From Rugosimonospora sp036494675 (GTDB lineage: Bacteria; Actinomycetota; Actinomycetes; Mycobacteriales; Micromonosporaceae): DNA of 9,214 bases. The notes under the pieces were generated by a model, which saw only the letters and a program-made list of their open reading frames with translations, made no database searches and was not told where the DNA came from. Positions 1 to 6,059 of the stretch are shown one piece after another (positions within the stretch are counted from its first letter, which is position 1; each line of letters opens with the position of its first letter). Where the stretch lies: contig DASXOA010000114.1 of the NCBI GenBank assembly GCA_036494675.1, positions 1-9,214 of the forward strand. Reading direction: 5' to 3'. The translations under genes and the position numbers were made by a program.

Positions 1-49
1 CCTCACTGGGCCTGCGGGCCCGGGGTACGGGCAGCGTGACGATGGCCAT
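1..49 (-). CDS. possible start of a downstream coupled gene, cut by the window edge
   Basis: On the minus strand an ATG (47-49) shares its A with the TGA stop of the pyruvate-oxidase gene (49-51). The frame then stays open for 16 codons to the edge, beginning MAIVTLPVPRARR. A TGATG junction is typical of translationally coupled genes, so this may be the first codons of a further gene in the same operon. The stretch is too short to recognise a family. A short GC hairpin (arms 8-12 and 17-21) lies in the same bases, so the open frame could also be chance sequence after the gene. Confidence 0.3.
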   Translation of the reverse strand, partial: MAIVTLPVPRARRPSE

Positions 50-1818
50 CAGCGGTCCTTGAGCTGCTGCATGCGGTCCTTGAACAGGGTGGTGGCGATG
101 GCCGTCTTGTGCGGCTGGCCGCGCAGGAACGCCTCGGCGAACTTCTTGGCCTGCTCGTAGGTGACCTTCCCGGGCATCGGCGGCTCGTTCGGGTCGACCG
201 CGACGTCGACCAGTGCCGGCCCGTCGACCGCGAGGGCGGTGCGCAGCGCGTCGGGCAGTTCGGCGGCCTTCTCGACCCGCACGCCGTACCCGCCGGTCGA
301 TCGCGCCCACCCGGCGTAGTCCGGCTGCGGGTCGCCGAAGCGGACCCCGTGCTCGGGGTAGCCGAGCACCATCTGCTCCCACAGGATCTGGCCCAGCCCG
401 GCGTTGTTGTTGATGACCACCTTGATCGGCAGCCGGTGCCACACCGCGGTGTGGAACTCGGCCATCAGCATCGCGAAGCCGCCGTCGCCGACGAACGCGA
501 CCACCTGCCGCCCCGGGTACGCGTGCTGGATGGCGATGGCGTACGGCAGCCCGGGCGCCATCGAGGCCAGGTTGCCGGACAGGTAGAACTCCCGGTTCCC
601 GCGGACCTGCCAGTGCCGGGCGGCCCAGGTCGCGATGGTGCCCGAGTCGCAGGTGAGCACCGCGTCGTCGGTGCACAGGTCGTCGAGCAGGTGGGCCAGG
701 TACTGCGGTGCGATCGGGTCGCGCTCCGCGGACTCCAGCGCGGCCATCTTCGACCGCCAGTCACTCATCTTCTCCTGGTACTTCTCCAGGTGACCGCGGT
801 CCTCGCGGCGCCGCAGCAGGGGGAGCAGCGCGGTGAGGGTGGCCCCGACGTCGCCGATCAGCGGTACGTCGGTGGGCAGCCGGGTACCGACCCGGGCCGC
901 GTCCATGTCGACCTGGACGACCGCCACCTTGCCCGGCTCCGGCAGGTGCTTGGTGTACGGGAAGTTGGTGCCCAGCATCAGCAGCGTGTCGATGTCGTCG
1001 ACCAGTTCGGCGGTGGGCGCCGTACCCAGCAGGCCGATGCCGCCGGTCGTGTACGGCGAGTCGTCGGGTACCACCATCTTGCCCGACAGCGTCTTGATGA
1101 CCGGCGCGCCGAGCACATCGGCGACCTGCTCCACCAGCCGGCCGGCGCCCCGGGCGCCGATCCCGGCGAGGATCGCGACCCGCTCGCCCCGGTTGAGCAC
1201 CCGGGCGGCGGCGTTCAGGTCGTCGTCGCGAGGGCGCACCGGCGGGGAGAGGTACACCGGCGACGTGGTCGGCGCGTGCGCCGGCGCCACGGACGGCCAC
1301 GGGTTCTTGCCGGCCTCGGCGACCTGGATGTCGTTGGGGATGGTCAGGTGGGCCACGCCGCGGCGGGCGTACGCGGTGCGGATCGCGAGGTCCACCAGTC
1401 CGGGCAACTGGGCCGGGTTGGTGACCATCTCGTTGTACTCGGCGACGTCCGCGTACAGCCGGTCCAGGTGGACCTCCTGCTGGTACCCGGTGCCCAGCAC
1501 GCTGGTCTCCTGCATGCCGGTGATGGCGAGCACCGGCGCGTGGTCGAGTTTCGCGTCGTAGAGGCCGTTGGCCAGGTGGATGCCGCCCGGCCCGGAGGTC
1601 GCCAGGCACACCCCGATGCGGCCGGTCGCCTTGGCGTGCGCGGTGGCCATGAACGCCGCAGCCTCCTCGTGATGCACCAGGACGAAGCGCACCTTGTCCT
1701 GGTGGCGCCGTAGCCCCTCCATGATTCCGTTGATGCCGTCCCCGGGCAGACCGAAGACGGTGTCGACACCCCATTCGGCCAGCCGGGCGATCAGAGCCTC
1801 GGAAACGATCGCAGTCAT
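49..1818 (-). CDS. poxB: ThDP-dependent pyruvate oxidase / pyruvate dehydrogenase (quinone)-like enzyme
   Basis: The 589-residue protein has the three-domain layout of the acetolactate synthase/pyruvate oxidase superfamily. The N-terminal pyrimidine-binding domain (about 1-170) contains FGLPGDGIN (22-30) and the HHEEAAAF segment with the expected catalytic glutamate near residue 51. A central FAD/nucleotide-type domain spans about 195-335. The C-terminal diphosphate-binding domain has GDGGF at 444-448 and NNN at 470-472, the Mg/ThDP motif. The C-terminal 35 residues form a charged amphipathic helix, as in the membrane-docking tail of E. coli PoxB. By family, the enzyme should decarboxylate pyruvate oxidatively to acetate and CO2, passing electrons to quinone; another 2-keto acid or a carboligase activity is possible. 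The ATG at 1816-1818 has no Shine-Dalgarno but sits 8 nt after a sigma-B-like -10, so leaderless translation is likely. The gene is divergent from the F420 enzyme gene. Confidence 0.85.
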   Translation of the reverse strand: MTAIVSEALIARLAEWGVDTVFGLPGDGINGIMEGLRRHQDKVRFVLVHHEEAAAFMATAHAKATGRIGVCLATSGPGGIHLANGLYDAKLDHAPVLAITGMQETSVLGTGYQQEVHLDRLYADVAEYNEMVTNPAQLPGLVDLAIRTAYARRGVAHLTIPNDIQVAEAGKNPWPSVAPAHAPTTSPVYLSPPVRPRDDDLNAAARVLNRGERVAILAGIGARGAGRLVEQVADVLGAPVIKTLSGKMVVPDDSPYTTGGIGLLGTAPTAELVDDIDTLLMLGTNFPYTKHLPEPGKVAVVQVDMDAARVGTRLPTDVPLIGDVGATLTALLPLLRRREDRGHLEKYQEKMSDWRSKMAALESAERDPIAPQYLAHLLDDLCTDDAVLTCDSGTIATWAARHWQVRGNREFYLSGNLASMAPGLPYAIAIQHAYPGRQVVAFVGDGGFAMLMAEFHTAVWHRLPIKVVINNNAGLGQILWEQMVLGYPEHGVRFGDPQPDYAGWARSTGGYGVRVEKAAELPDALRTALAVDGPALVDVAVDPNEPPMPGKVTYEQAKKFAEAFLRGQPHKTAIATTLFKDRMQQLKDR

Positions 1819-1826
1819 GCCGCCGG

Positions 1827-1852
1827 GTACCCGACGGGCTGTCGCGCCAACC
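1827..1852 (-). promoter_or_regulatory. sigma-B/sigma-F-like promoter of the pyruvate oxidase gene
   Basis: On the minus strand GGTT (1849-1852) is followed by a 16-bp spacer and GGGTAC (1827-1832). This fits the Streptomyces sigma-B consensus GNNT-N14-16-GGGTAY. Only 8 nt separate the -10 from the ATG, so transcription should begin at or next to the start codon. The block CGGGTACCCGGCG followed by KC and the ATG recurs before the HAD gene with the same spacing. Confidence 0.6.
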
Positions 1853-1902
1853 CTGGCAGACGCCCGGCGTTCTCACAGCCATCAACCAGCTCGGACCGGC
1901 CG

Positions 1903-1928
1903 GTTTCGGCGCCGCCGACATCGGGTAG
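1903..1928 (+). promoter_or_regulatory. sigma-B/sigma-F-like promoter of the F420 oxidoreductase unit
   Basis: GTTT (1903-1906, within GGTTTC) is followed by a 16-bp spacer and GGGTAG (1923-1928). The -35 matches the mycobacterial sigma-F type exactly. The -10 matches GGGTAY at five of six positions. About 41 nt separate the -10 from the ATG at 1970, leaving room for a leader with a Shine-Dalgarno. It is divergent from the pyruvate oxidase promoter, about 50 bp away. Confidence 0.55.
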
Positions 1929-1956
1929 CCGGCGCAACGGACACAAGGCGCGAGAG

Positions 1957-1962
1957 AGGTGG
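1957..1962 (+). promoter_or_regulatory. ribosome binding site of the F420 oxidoreductase gene
   Basis: AGGTGG inside a longer purine run (1954-1964) lies 7 nt before the ATG at 1970. It fixes that ATG as the start. The reading frame stays open much further upstream, but that extension has no family similarity and crosses the divergent promoter region. Confidence 0.7.
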
Positions 1963-1969
1963 GGACATC

Positions 1970-2917
1970 ATGCGCATCGGCTACGGACTGTCCTGTGAGG
2001 AGTACGGCCCCGCGGACCTGATCCGGCAGGCACGACTGGCCGAGAAGGCCGGGTTCACCGCGCTCTGGATCTCCGACCACTACCATCCGTGGAACAACGC
2101 GCAGGGACAGTCACCGTTCGTCTGGTCAGTCATCGGCGCGGTCAGCCAGGTCACCGATCTGCCGATCACCACCGCGGTGACCTGCCCCACCCTGCGCATC
2201 CACCCGGCCGTGATCGCTCAGGCCGCGGCGACCAGCGCGGTCATGAACCGGGGACGCTTCACGCTGGGGGTCGGCTCGGGTGAGGCGCTCAACGAGCACA
2301 TCTTCGGCGACGCGTGGCCGACCGCCCCCCGGCGGCTGGAGATGCTGGAGGAGGCCGTCGACGTGATGCGCGCGCTGTGGTCCGGCGACGTGGTCAACCA
2401 CGACGGCGAGTACTACACGGTCGAGCATGCCCGCCTGTACACGGTTCCCGACGAACCGGTGCCCGTCTACGTCTCGGGGTTCGGTCCACGCGCCACCGAT
2501 CTGGCGGCCCGCGTCGGCGACGGGTACATCAGCGTCAAGCCGGACAAGGACTCGGTGGACCGGTTCCGGGCGGGCGAGGGCAAGGACAAGCCGGCATGGG
2601 CCGGCGCCAAAGCCTGTTACGCGGCCACCGAGCACCAGGCCCGCGGCATCGCGCACCGGCTGTGGGCCAACGAAGGGCTGCCCGGCGAACTCGCCCAGGT
2701 GCTGCCCACTCCGGAGCACTTCGAGCAGGCCAGCGAGCTGGTCACTCCCGACATGGTGAAGATGGCCTGTGGCCCCGATCCCGAGGTGCACCGGGCGATG
2801 GTGGACACCTACCGTGACGCCGGGTACGACACGCTGTTCGTCGCGCCGGTCGGTCCGCACGATGAGCAGATGATCGACCTGTACTGCAAGGAGATCATCC
2901 CCTCTCTGGCCGGGTGA
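1970..2917 (+). CDS. F420-dependent luciferase-like oxidoreductase, FGD-like (TIGR03557 type)
   Basis: The 315-residue protein matches the bacterial luciferase-like monooxygenase superfamily over its whole length, as a single TIM barrel in the cytoplasm. It most resembles F420-dependent glucose-6-phosphate dehydrogenase and its TIGR03557 relatives. ISDHYHPW places Asp36, His37 and Trp41 where FGD1 has its active-site Asp-His and Trp. GVGSGEALNE (100-109) gives Glu105, corresponding to FGD1's proton-handling Glu. These residues indicate hydride transfer to or from deazaflavin F420 rather than FMN. The phosphate-binding lysines of FGD1 cannot be aligned with confidence, so glucose-6-phosphate is only one candidate substrate. 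The start follows a good Shine-Dalgarno and a sigma-B-like promoter. The stop overlaps the next gene by 4 bp, so the two products probably act together. Confidence 0.82.
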   Translation: MRIGYGLSCEEYGPADLIRQARLAEKAGFTALWISDHYHPWNNAQGQSPFVWSVIGAVSQVTDLPITTAVTCPTLRIHPAVIAQAAATSAVMNRGRFTLGVGSGEALNEHIFGDAWPTAPRRLEMLEEAVDVMRALWSGDVVNHDGEYYTVEHARLYTVPDEPVPVYVSGFGPRATDLAARVGDGYISVKPDKDSVDRFRAGEGKDKPAWAGAKACYAATEHQARGIAHRLWANEGLPGELAQVLPTPEHFEQASELVTPDMVKMACGPDPEVHRAMVDTYRDAGYDTLFVAPVGPHDEQMIDLYCKEIIPSLAG

Positions 2918-4014
2918 GCCGCGTGAGCATCAGCCTTCAGGTTTCGGCCTACCGGATCCCCACCGAGGTACCCGAGGCCGATGGGACACTGAGCTGGGAC
3001 AGCACCACCCTCCTCCTCGTCGAAGCCACCAGCGCCGAGGTCACCGGCCTGGGCTTCACCTACGGGCCACCGGCCGTCGCCGGCCTGATCCGGGACCTGC
3101 TCGAACCGGTGGTCCGGGATCAGAACCCGGACGACATTCCGGCGGCCTGGATGGCGATGCACCGGTGCGTCCGCAACGCGGGACGCCCCGGGGTGGCCGG
3201 CATGGCTCTGTCCGCCGTGGACTGTGCGCTATGGGATCTCAAGGCACGCCTGCACGGCCAGTCCCTGAGCCGGCTGCTCGGCACCGCCCGTGATCGCATA
3301 CCGGTCTACGGCAGCGGCGCCTTCACCACCTACAGCGATGAGCAGCAGCACCGTCAGCTGTCCACCTGGGTCCACGACGACGGCATCCCGAGCGTGAAGA
3401 TCAAGATCGGTGAGTCGTGGGGGACGAACACGGGCCGGGACCTGGCCCGCATGGCCGCCGCCCGGCGCGCCATCGGCGACGACGCCGAACTGTTCGTCGA
3501 CGCCAACGGCGGGTACACCCGCAAGCAGGCGGTCCGGTTGGCGCACCAGGCCGCCGACCTGCGGGTGGACTGGTTCGAGGAGCCGGTCTCCTCCGACGAC
3601 CTCGCGGGGCTCGGGGTGGTCCGCGACGCGGTGGCCTGTGACGTCGCCGCCGGCGAGTACGGGTACGACCTGCCCTACTTCGCCCGCATGGCGCCCTACG
3701 TGGACTGCCTGCAGGCCGACGTCACACGGTGCGGAGGCATCAGCGAATTCCTCCGCGTCGCCGCCGTCGCCGCGGCACACGGCCTTCAGGTCTCCGGACA
3801 CACCGCGCCCCATCAGCATCTCGCCGTCGCGGCGGCCGTGCCGAACCTGCGCCACCTGGAGTGGTTCCACGACCACGTCCGGATCGAGCGGTTGCTGTTC
3901 GACGGGGCCGTCGCGGCCACCGGTGGTACCGTCGCCGCCGATCCGTCCCGGCCGGGCAACGGATTGACCCTGCGCCGTGGCGACGCGGAGAGGTACCGCA
4001 CGGCCGTCAGTTGA
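2914..4014 (+). CDS. enolase-superfamily enzyme, mandelate racemase/muconate lactonizing type
   Basis: The 366-residue protein has the N-terminal capping domain (about 1-125) and the modified TIM barrel of the mandelate racemase group. All expected active-site residues are present: KIK (Lys162, Lys164), metal ligands Asp196 (FVDANGG), Glu222 (WFEEP) and Glu248 (AAGEYG), the dyad Asp269 and His296 (SGH), and Glu316. Metal-ligand spacing of 26 and 26 equals that of mandelate racemase. By family, it abstracts the proton alpha to a carboxylate using Mg2+, giving racemisation, cycloisomerisation or, often, sugar-acid dehydration. The substrate is not readable here. The first GTG (2914) overlaps the upstream stop (GTGA). 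A second in-frame GTG at 2923 is an alternative, and neither has a strong Shine-Dalgarno. The 3' end overlaps the convergent HAD gene by 8 bp. Confidence 0.8.
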   Translation: MSRVSISLQVSAYRIPTEVPEADGTLSWDSTTLLLVEATSAEVTGLGFTYGPPAVAGLIRDLLEPVVRDQNPDDIPAAWMAMHRCVRNAGRPGVAGMALSAVDCALWDLKARLHGQSLSRLLGTARDRIPVYGSGAFTTYSDEQQHRQLSTWVHDDGIPSVKIKIGESWGTNTGRDLARMAAARRAIGDDAELFVDANGGYTRKQAVRLAHQAADLRVDWFEEPVSSDDLAGLGVVRDAVACDVAAGEYGYDLPYFARMAPYVDCLQADVTRCGGISEFLRVAAVAAAHGLQVSGHTAPHQHLAVAAAVPNLRHLEWFHDHVRIERLLFDGAVAATGGTVAADPSRPGNGLTLRRGDAERYRTAVS

Positions 4015-4672
4015 CGGTGAGCCACCGCGTGGCCCGGTCGAGTTCCCGGCACAGCGCCGCCGGGTCGCGGTACACCTCGACGGCACCCGCTTCACGAAGC
4101 TCGTACCGGCTGGTGCCGCCGCACTCCACGCCGATGCACGGTATGCCGCTGCGGTCCGCGGCCTCGACGTCCCAGACCGAGTCACCGACGAATACCGCCT
4201 GGCCCTTCGCCGCATCGCTGCGGTCGAGCGCGACCTGGAGGATGTCCGGGGCGGGTTTGCTCGTCGACGCGTCCGCTGCACTGGTCGCCGCCGTGATGAC
4301 CTCATCGGCCCCCAGGACCTCGCACAGCGCGGCCAGTTCGTCATCCGACGCTGAGGAGGCCAGCACGACGTCGAGGCCACGTGCCGCGCAGGTGCGCAGC
4401 AGATCGCCGGCGCCGGGCAGCGGTACGAGGTGCGGCCAGTAGGGCCGGTACAGCGCGGCATGGGTTGCCGTCAGCGCCGCGATCTGATCGTCGTCCGGCT
4501 GTTCGTCGAGCAGGTACGGCAGCAGCCGGTCCGACCCCATGCCGACGGCTCGATGGATCCGGGCCATCGGTACGCGGTGACCGTGCTGGATGAGCGCCTG
4601 CCACCACGTCACCGCGTGCAGGTACGTCGTGTCGACCAGGGTGCCGTCGACGTCGAACAGGATCGCTGCCAT
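4007..4672 (-). CDS. HAD-family hydrolase (phosphatase or phosphomutase-like)
   Basis: This is a complete 221-residue haloacid-dehalogenase hydrolase of subfamily I. Motif I is DVDGT with nucleophile Asp7 and acid/base Asp9. An alpha-helical cap lies at about 15-85. Motif II is the serine in LASSASD (Ser106 or Ser107), motif III is Lys139 in SKPAPD, and motif IV is GDSVWD with Asp164 and Asp168. It should dephosphorylate a small phosphorylated metabolite in the cytoplasm; glycolate- or sugar-phosphate-type activity is likely, but the substrate is unknown. The ATG (4670-4672) has no Shine-Dalgarno and lies 8 nt after a sigma-B-like -10, suggesting a leaderless mRNA. The promoter and the first 21 codons lie inside the 3' end of the upstream glycosyltransferase frame. 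The 3' end overlaps the convergent enolase-superfamily gene. Confidence 0.85.
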   Translation of the reverse strand: MAAILFDVDGTLVDTTYLHAVTWWQALIQHGHRVPMARIHRAVGMGSDRLLPYLLDEQPDDDQIAALTATHAALYRPYWPHLVPLPGAGDLLRTCAARGLDVVLASSASDDELAALCEVLGADEVITAATSAADASTSKPAPDILQVALDRSDAAKGQAVFVGDSVWDVEAADRSGIPCIGVECGGTSRYELREAGAVEVYRDPAALCRELDRATRWLTVN

Positions 4673-5430
4673 GACGCCGGGTACCCGTCGTCATGGAGCG
4701 GAAACCACGACGGGGGATCGTCGGCGCCGTGCCCGGGGCCTCCGGATTCCATCCGGGCGAGAAACTGGTGGAATCCGCCGCCGTCGACGCGGCCGCCGCG
4801 GCGGCCGCTGGTGCGCACGACGAGATCAGTGGGGTAGGCGACGCTCAGGCCGGTCCGCTCCGCGGCGGCGATCAGCGCACGGTCCTCACCCACGACCAGC
4901 GGCCGGAACCCGCCCACGGCGCGGTACGCGTGGGCGGACAGGCCAAGGTTGGCGCCGTGTATGTGGTGCCGTCCGGCCGTCTGTTCGCCGGCGTAGAACG
5001 CCTCGTACCTGCCTCGCAGCGCGGCGGGCCAGTCCAGCCAGGAGTCCACCTCGACGGCGCCGGCCACGACCTCGGCGCCGTGCCCGGCGTAGCGCAGTTG
5101 CCGCGCGAGCCAGTCTCGCGGCACCGCCGAGTCCGCGTCGGTGTGCGCCAGCCAGAGGTCGCCTGCGGCGTCGCGCAGCGACGCCTCGCAGCCCTCCGCC
5201 CGCGCCCGCCCCACGTTGCCGGCGCCGATCTCGACGACGCGGGCTCCCATCGTGTGGGCGAGGCGGGCGGTACCGTCCACACAGGAGTCGGCCACCACCA
5301 CGACGTCGACCCGTGCGGCGCAGCCTCGCGCGGCGAGCACGATCGAGTCCAGGCAGCGACCGATCAGGGCGGCCTCGTTGTGCGCCGGCACCACCACGCC
5401 GATCCGGTTCATGGCCGCCCGGTCAGGCAT
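4609..5430 (-). CDS. family 2 glycosyltransferase
   Basis: The 273-residue frame is a GT-A fold family 2 glycosyltransferase. It shows VVVPAHNEAA (12-21), the nucleotide-binding ADSCVDGTA (47-55), the metal-binding TDAD (97-100), the acceptor-side HGANLG (158-163) and the GED motif (181-183) with the likely catalytic acid. No membrane segment is evident, so it is probably cytosolic or peripheral. The recognisable enzyme ends near residue 228. The last 45 or so residues look non-domain, cross the HAD promoter, and finish 64 bp inside the HAD gene. A second in-frame ATG at 5412 (MNRIGVVVP) is an equally good start; neither has a clear Shine-Dalgarno. The ferritin-like gene ends 46 bp upstream, so cotranscription is likely. 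It probably supplies the sugar-transfer step for the acyl-CoA dehydrogenase/PIG-L/NodS operon nearby. Donor and acceptor are unknown. Confidence 0.78.
   Translation of the reverse strand: MPDRAAMNRIGVVVPAHNEAALIGRCLDSIVLAARGCAARVDVVVVADSCVDGTARLAHTMGARVVEIGAGNVGRARAEGCEASLRDAAGDLWLAHTDADSAVPRDWLARQLRYAGHGAEVVAGAVEVDSWLDWPAALRGRYEAFYAGEQTAGRHHIHGANLGLSAHAYRAVGGFRPLVVGEDRALIAAAERTGLSVAYPTDLVVRTSGRRGGRVDGGGFHQFLARMESGGPGHGADDPPSWFPLHDDGYPASWQRSCSTSTAPWSTRRTCTR
4681..4705 (-). promoter_or_regulatory. sigma-B/sigma-F-like promoter of the HAD gene, inside the glycosyltransferase frame
   Basis: On the minus strand GTTT (4702-4705, within GGTTTC) is followed by 15 bp and GGGTAC (4681-4686), a full match to the sigma-B consensus. 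The ATG starts 8 nt later, exactly as before the pyruvate oxidase gene, and 13 consecutive bases from the -10 onwards are identical between the two. The gene can therefore be transcribed on its own although it overlaps its upstream neighbour. Confidence 0.65.
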
Positions 5431-5476
5431 GTGGCCCGCTCGTGGTCGTCGTCGGCGCCGAGGGTCAGCGCACCGT

Positions 5477-5893
5477 TCACTCCCCGAGCGCCGTGCGCAG
5501 GTCCATCACGTGGTCCTGGGTCTGCGTCAACAGCGGCTTGAGCGCCTCCGCGACATCGGGCAGGCCCAACTCCTGGGCCTGGGCGACGCGGTCCCGGTAC
5601 CGCTGGAGTTGAGCGGTCTCCAGGTCGAGGTCCTGGCGCAGCGCGGCGTCGTCGTCCGGCTCGCTGACGGTGTCGGGGACCGCGACGGTGGGCACGCCGC
5701 CGAGGAAATCGACCTGGTCGGCCAGGGTCATCGCGTGGTTGAGCCCCTGCGCGACGTGCTTGCGCAGCTCCTCGATCAGCGCCTGGTACTGCGCGCCCTT
5801 GATCGTCGCGATGTGCTGCGTGTACTGCACGATCGACTGGTACTCCGTCGACAGGTCCTTGTTGAGCAGCTCGACGAATTCTTTCTTGTCCAT
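5477..5893 (-). CDS. ferritin-like four-helix protein with a degenerate di-iron site
   Basis: The 138-residue protein resembles short bacterioferritin/ferritin-like proteins. Helix A has STEYQSIVQYTQH with Glu17 as a possible metal ligand. Helix B runs into NHAMTLADQVDFLGGVP, the usual segment after the first ExxH. Helix C carries Glu92 (DLETAQLQRYR), and helix D ends QTQDHVMDL. Where bacterioferritin has ExxH in helix B, this protein has GLNH, with Gly50 (codon GGG) in place of the glutamate. The second ExxH appears as TQDH. Iron oxidation may therefore be weakened, unless nearby Glu41, Glu42 or His46 substitutes. The likely role is iron handling or oxidative-stress protection in the cytoplasm. 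It is divergent from the acyl-CoA-dehydrogenase-like gene and 46 bp upstream of the glycosyltransferase. A weak purine-rich GGGGA precedes the ATG. Confidence 0.72.
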   Translation of the reverse strand: MDKKEFVELLNKDLSTEYQSIVQYTQHIATIKGAQYQALIEELRKHVAQGLNHAMTLADQVDFLGGVPTVAVPDTVSEPDDDAALRQDLDLETAQLQRYRDRVAQAQELGLPDVAEALKPLLTQTQDHVMDLRTALGE

Positions 5894-5923
5894 GAGGATC
5901 CCCAGCTCCAGGAGGTCGGTCGG

Positions 5924-5936
5924 CTCCGAATCGGAG
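5924..5936. repeat. 13-bp inverted repeat near the predicted transcription start of the ferritin-like gene
   Basis: The arms CTCCGA and TCGGAG are separated by one base. They lie just downstream of the putative -10 at 5942-5947, about where transcription would begin. A smaller repeat of the same kind, CTCC-A-GGAG, lies at 5906-5914 near the translation start. The repeat could be a repressor operator or a leader hairpin. Inverted repeats of this length occur by chance in such GC-rich DNA. Confidence 0.3.
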
Positions 5937-5941
5937 GTGGT

Positions 5942-5967
5942 CTACCCCGTGGCGCTCCCGGCTAATC
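5942..5967 (-). promoter_or_regulatory. candidate sigma-B-like promoter of the ferritin-like gene
   Basis: On the minus strand GATT (5964-5967) is followed by 16 bp and GGGTAG (5942-5947), ending 48 nt before the ATG. It meets the loose GNNT -35 rule and five of six -10 positions. It is the weakest of the five candidates in the window. Confidence 0.35.
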
Positions 5968-6023
5968 CACACCGCCGGCGCGCCGCGGACATCGTCACCG
6001 CAGGTCCCCAGGCCGGGGGTGCC

Positions 6024-6049
6024 GTTTGGCCGGCGATCGCCGGGGGCAC
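6024..6049 (+). promoter_or_regulatory. candidate sigma-B-like promoter of the acyl-CoA dehydrogenase/PIG-L/NodS operon
   Basis: GTTT (6024-6027) is followed by 16 bp and GGGCAC (6044-6049), one base from GGGTAC. The GTG start at 6060 follows after 10 nt, again implying a leaderless message. The spacer is occupied by a 14-bp perfect palindrome, so a repressor could bind between the promoter elements. Confidence 0.42.
6030..6043. repeat. 14-bp perfect palindrome in the promoter spacer
   Basis: CCGGCGATCGCCGG equals its own reverse complement and fills almost the whole space between the putative -35 and -10 of the operon promoter. Its position suits an operator for a dimeric regulator. At this base composition about two such palindromes are expected by chance in the window, so only the placement makes it notable. 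Confidence 0.35.
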
Positions 6050-6059
6050 CTGCTCGGTC

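Noticed and set aside
1694..1969. Upstream extension of the F420 oxidoreductase frame
   Set aside because: It overlaps the start of the divergent pyruvate oxidase gene. The ATG at 1970 has a good Shine-Dalgarno and begins with the family's normal N-terminus.
761..2086. Long minus-strand open frame overlapping the pyruvate oxidase gene and its upstream region
   Set aside because: It is rich in Arg, Gly, Pro and Ala with no family motifs. It runs in another frame of a gene with clear ThDP motifs, as expected from high-GC shadow frames.
4590..5612. Long plus-strand open frame antisense to the glycosyltransferase
   Set aside because: It consists largely of Arg/Pro/Ser runs and is the mirror of a well-supported GT2 gene.
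5670..6059. Upstream extension of the acyl-CoA-dehydrogenase-like protein in the same open frame
   Set aside because: The extension lies antisense to the ferritin-like gene and crosses the divergent promoter region, with no family similarity. A start near 6060 fits the family length better.
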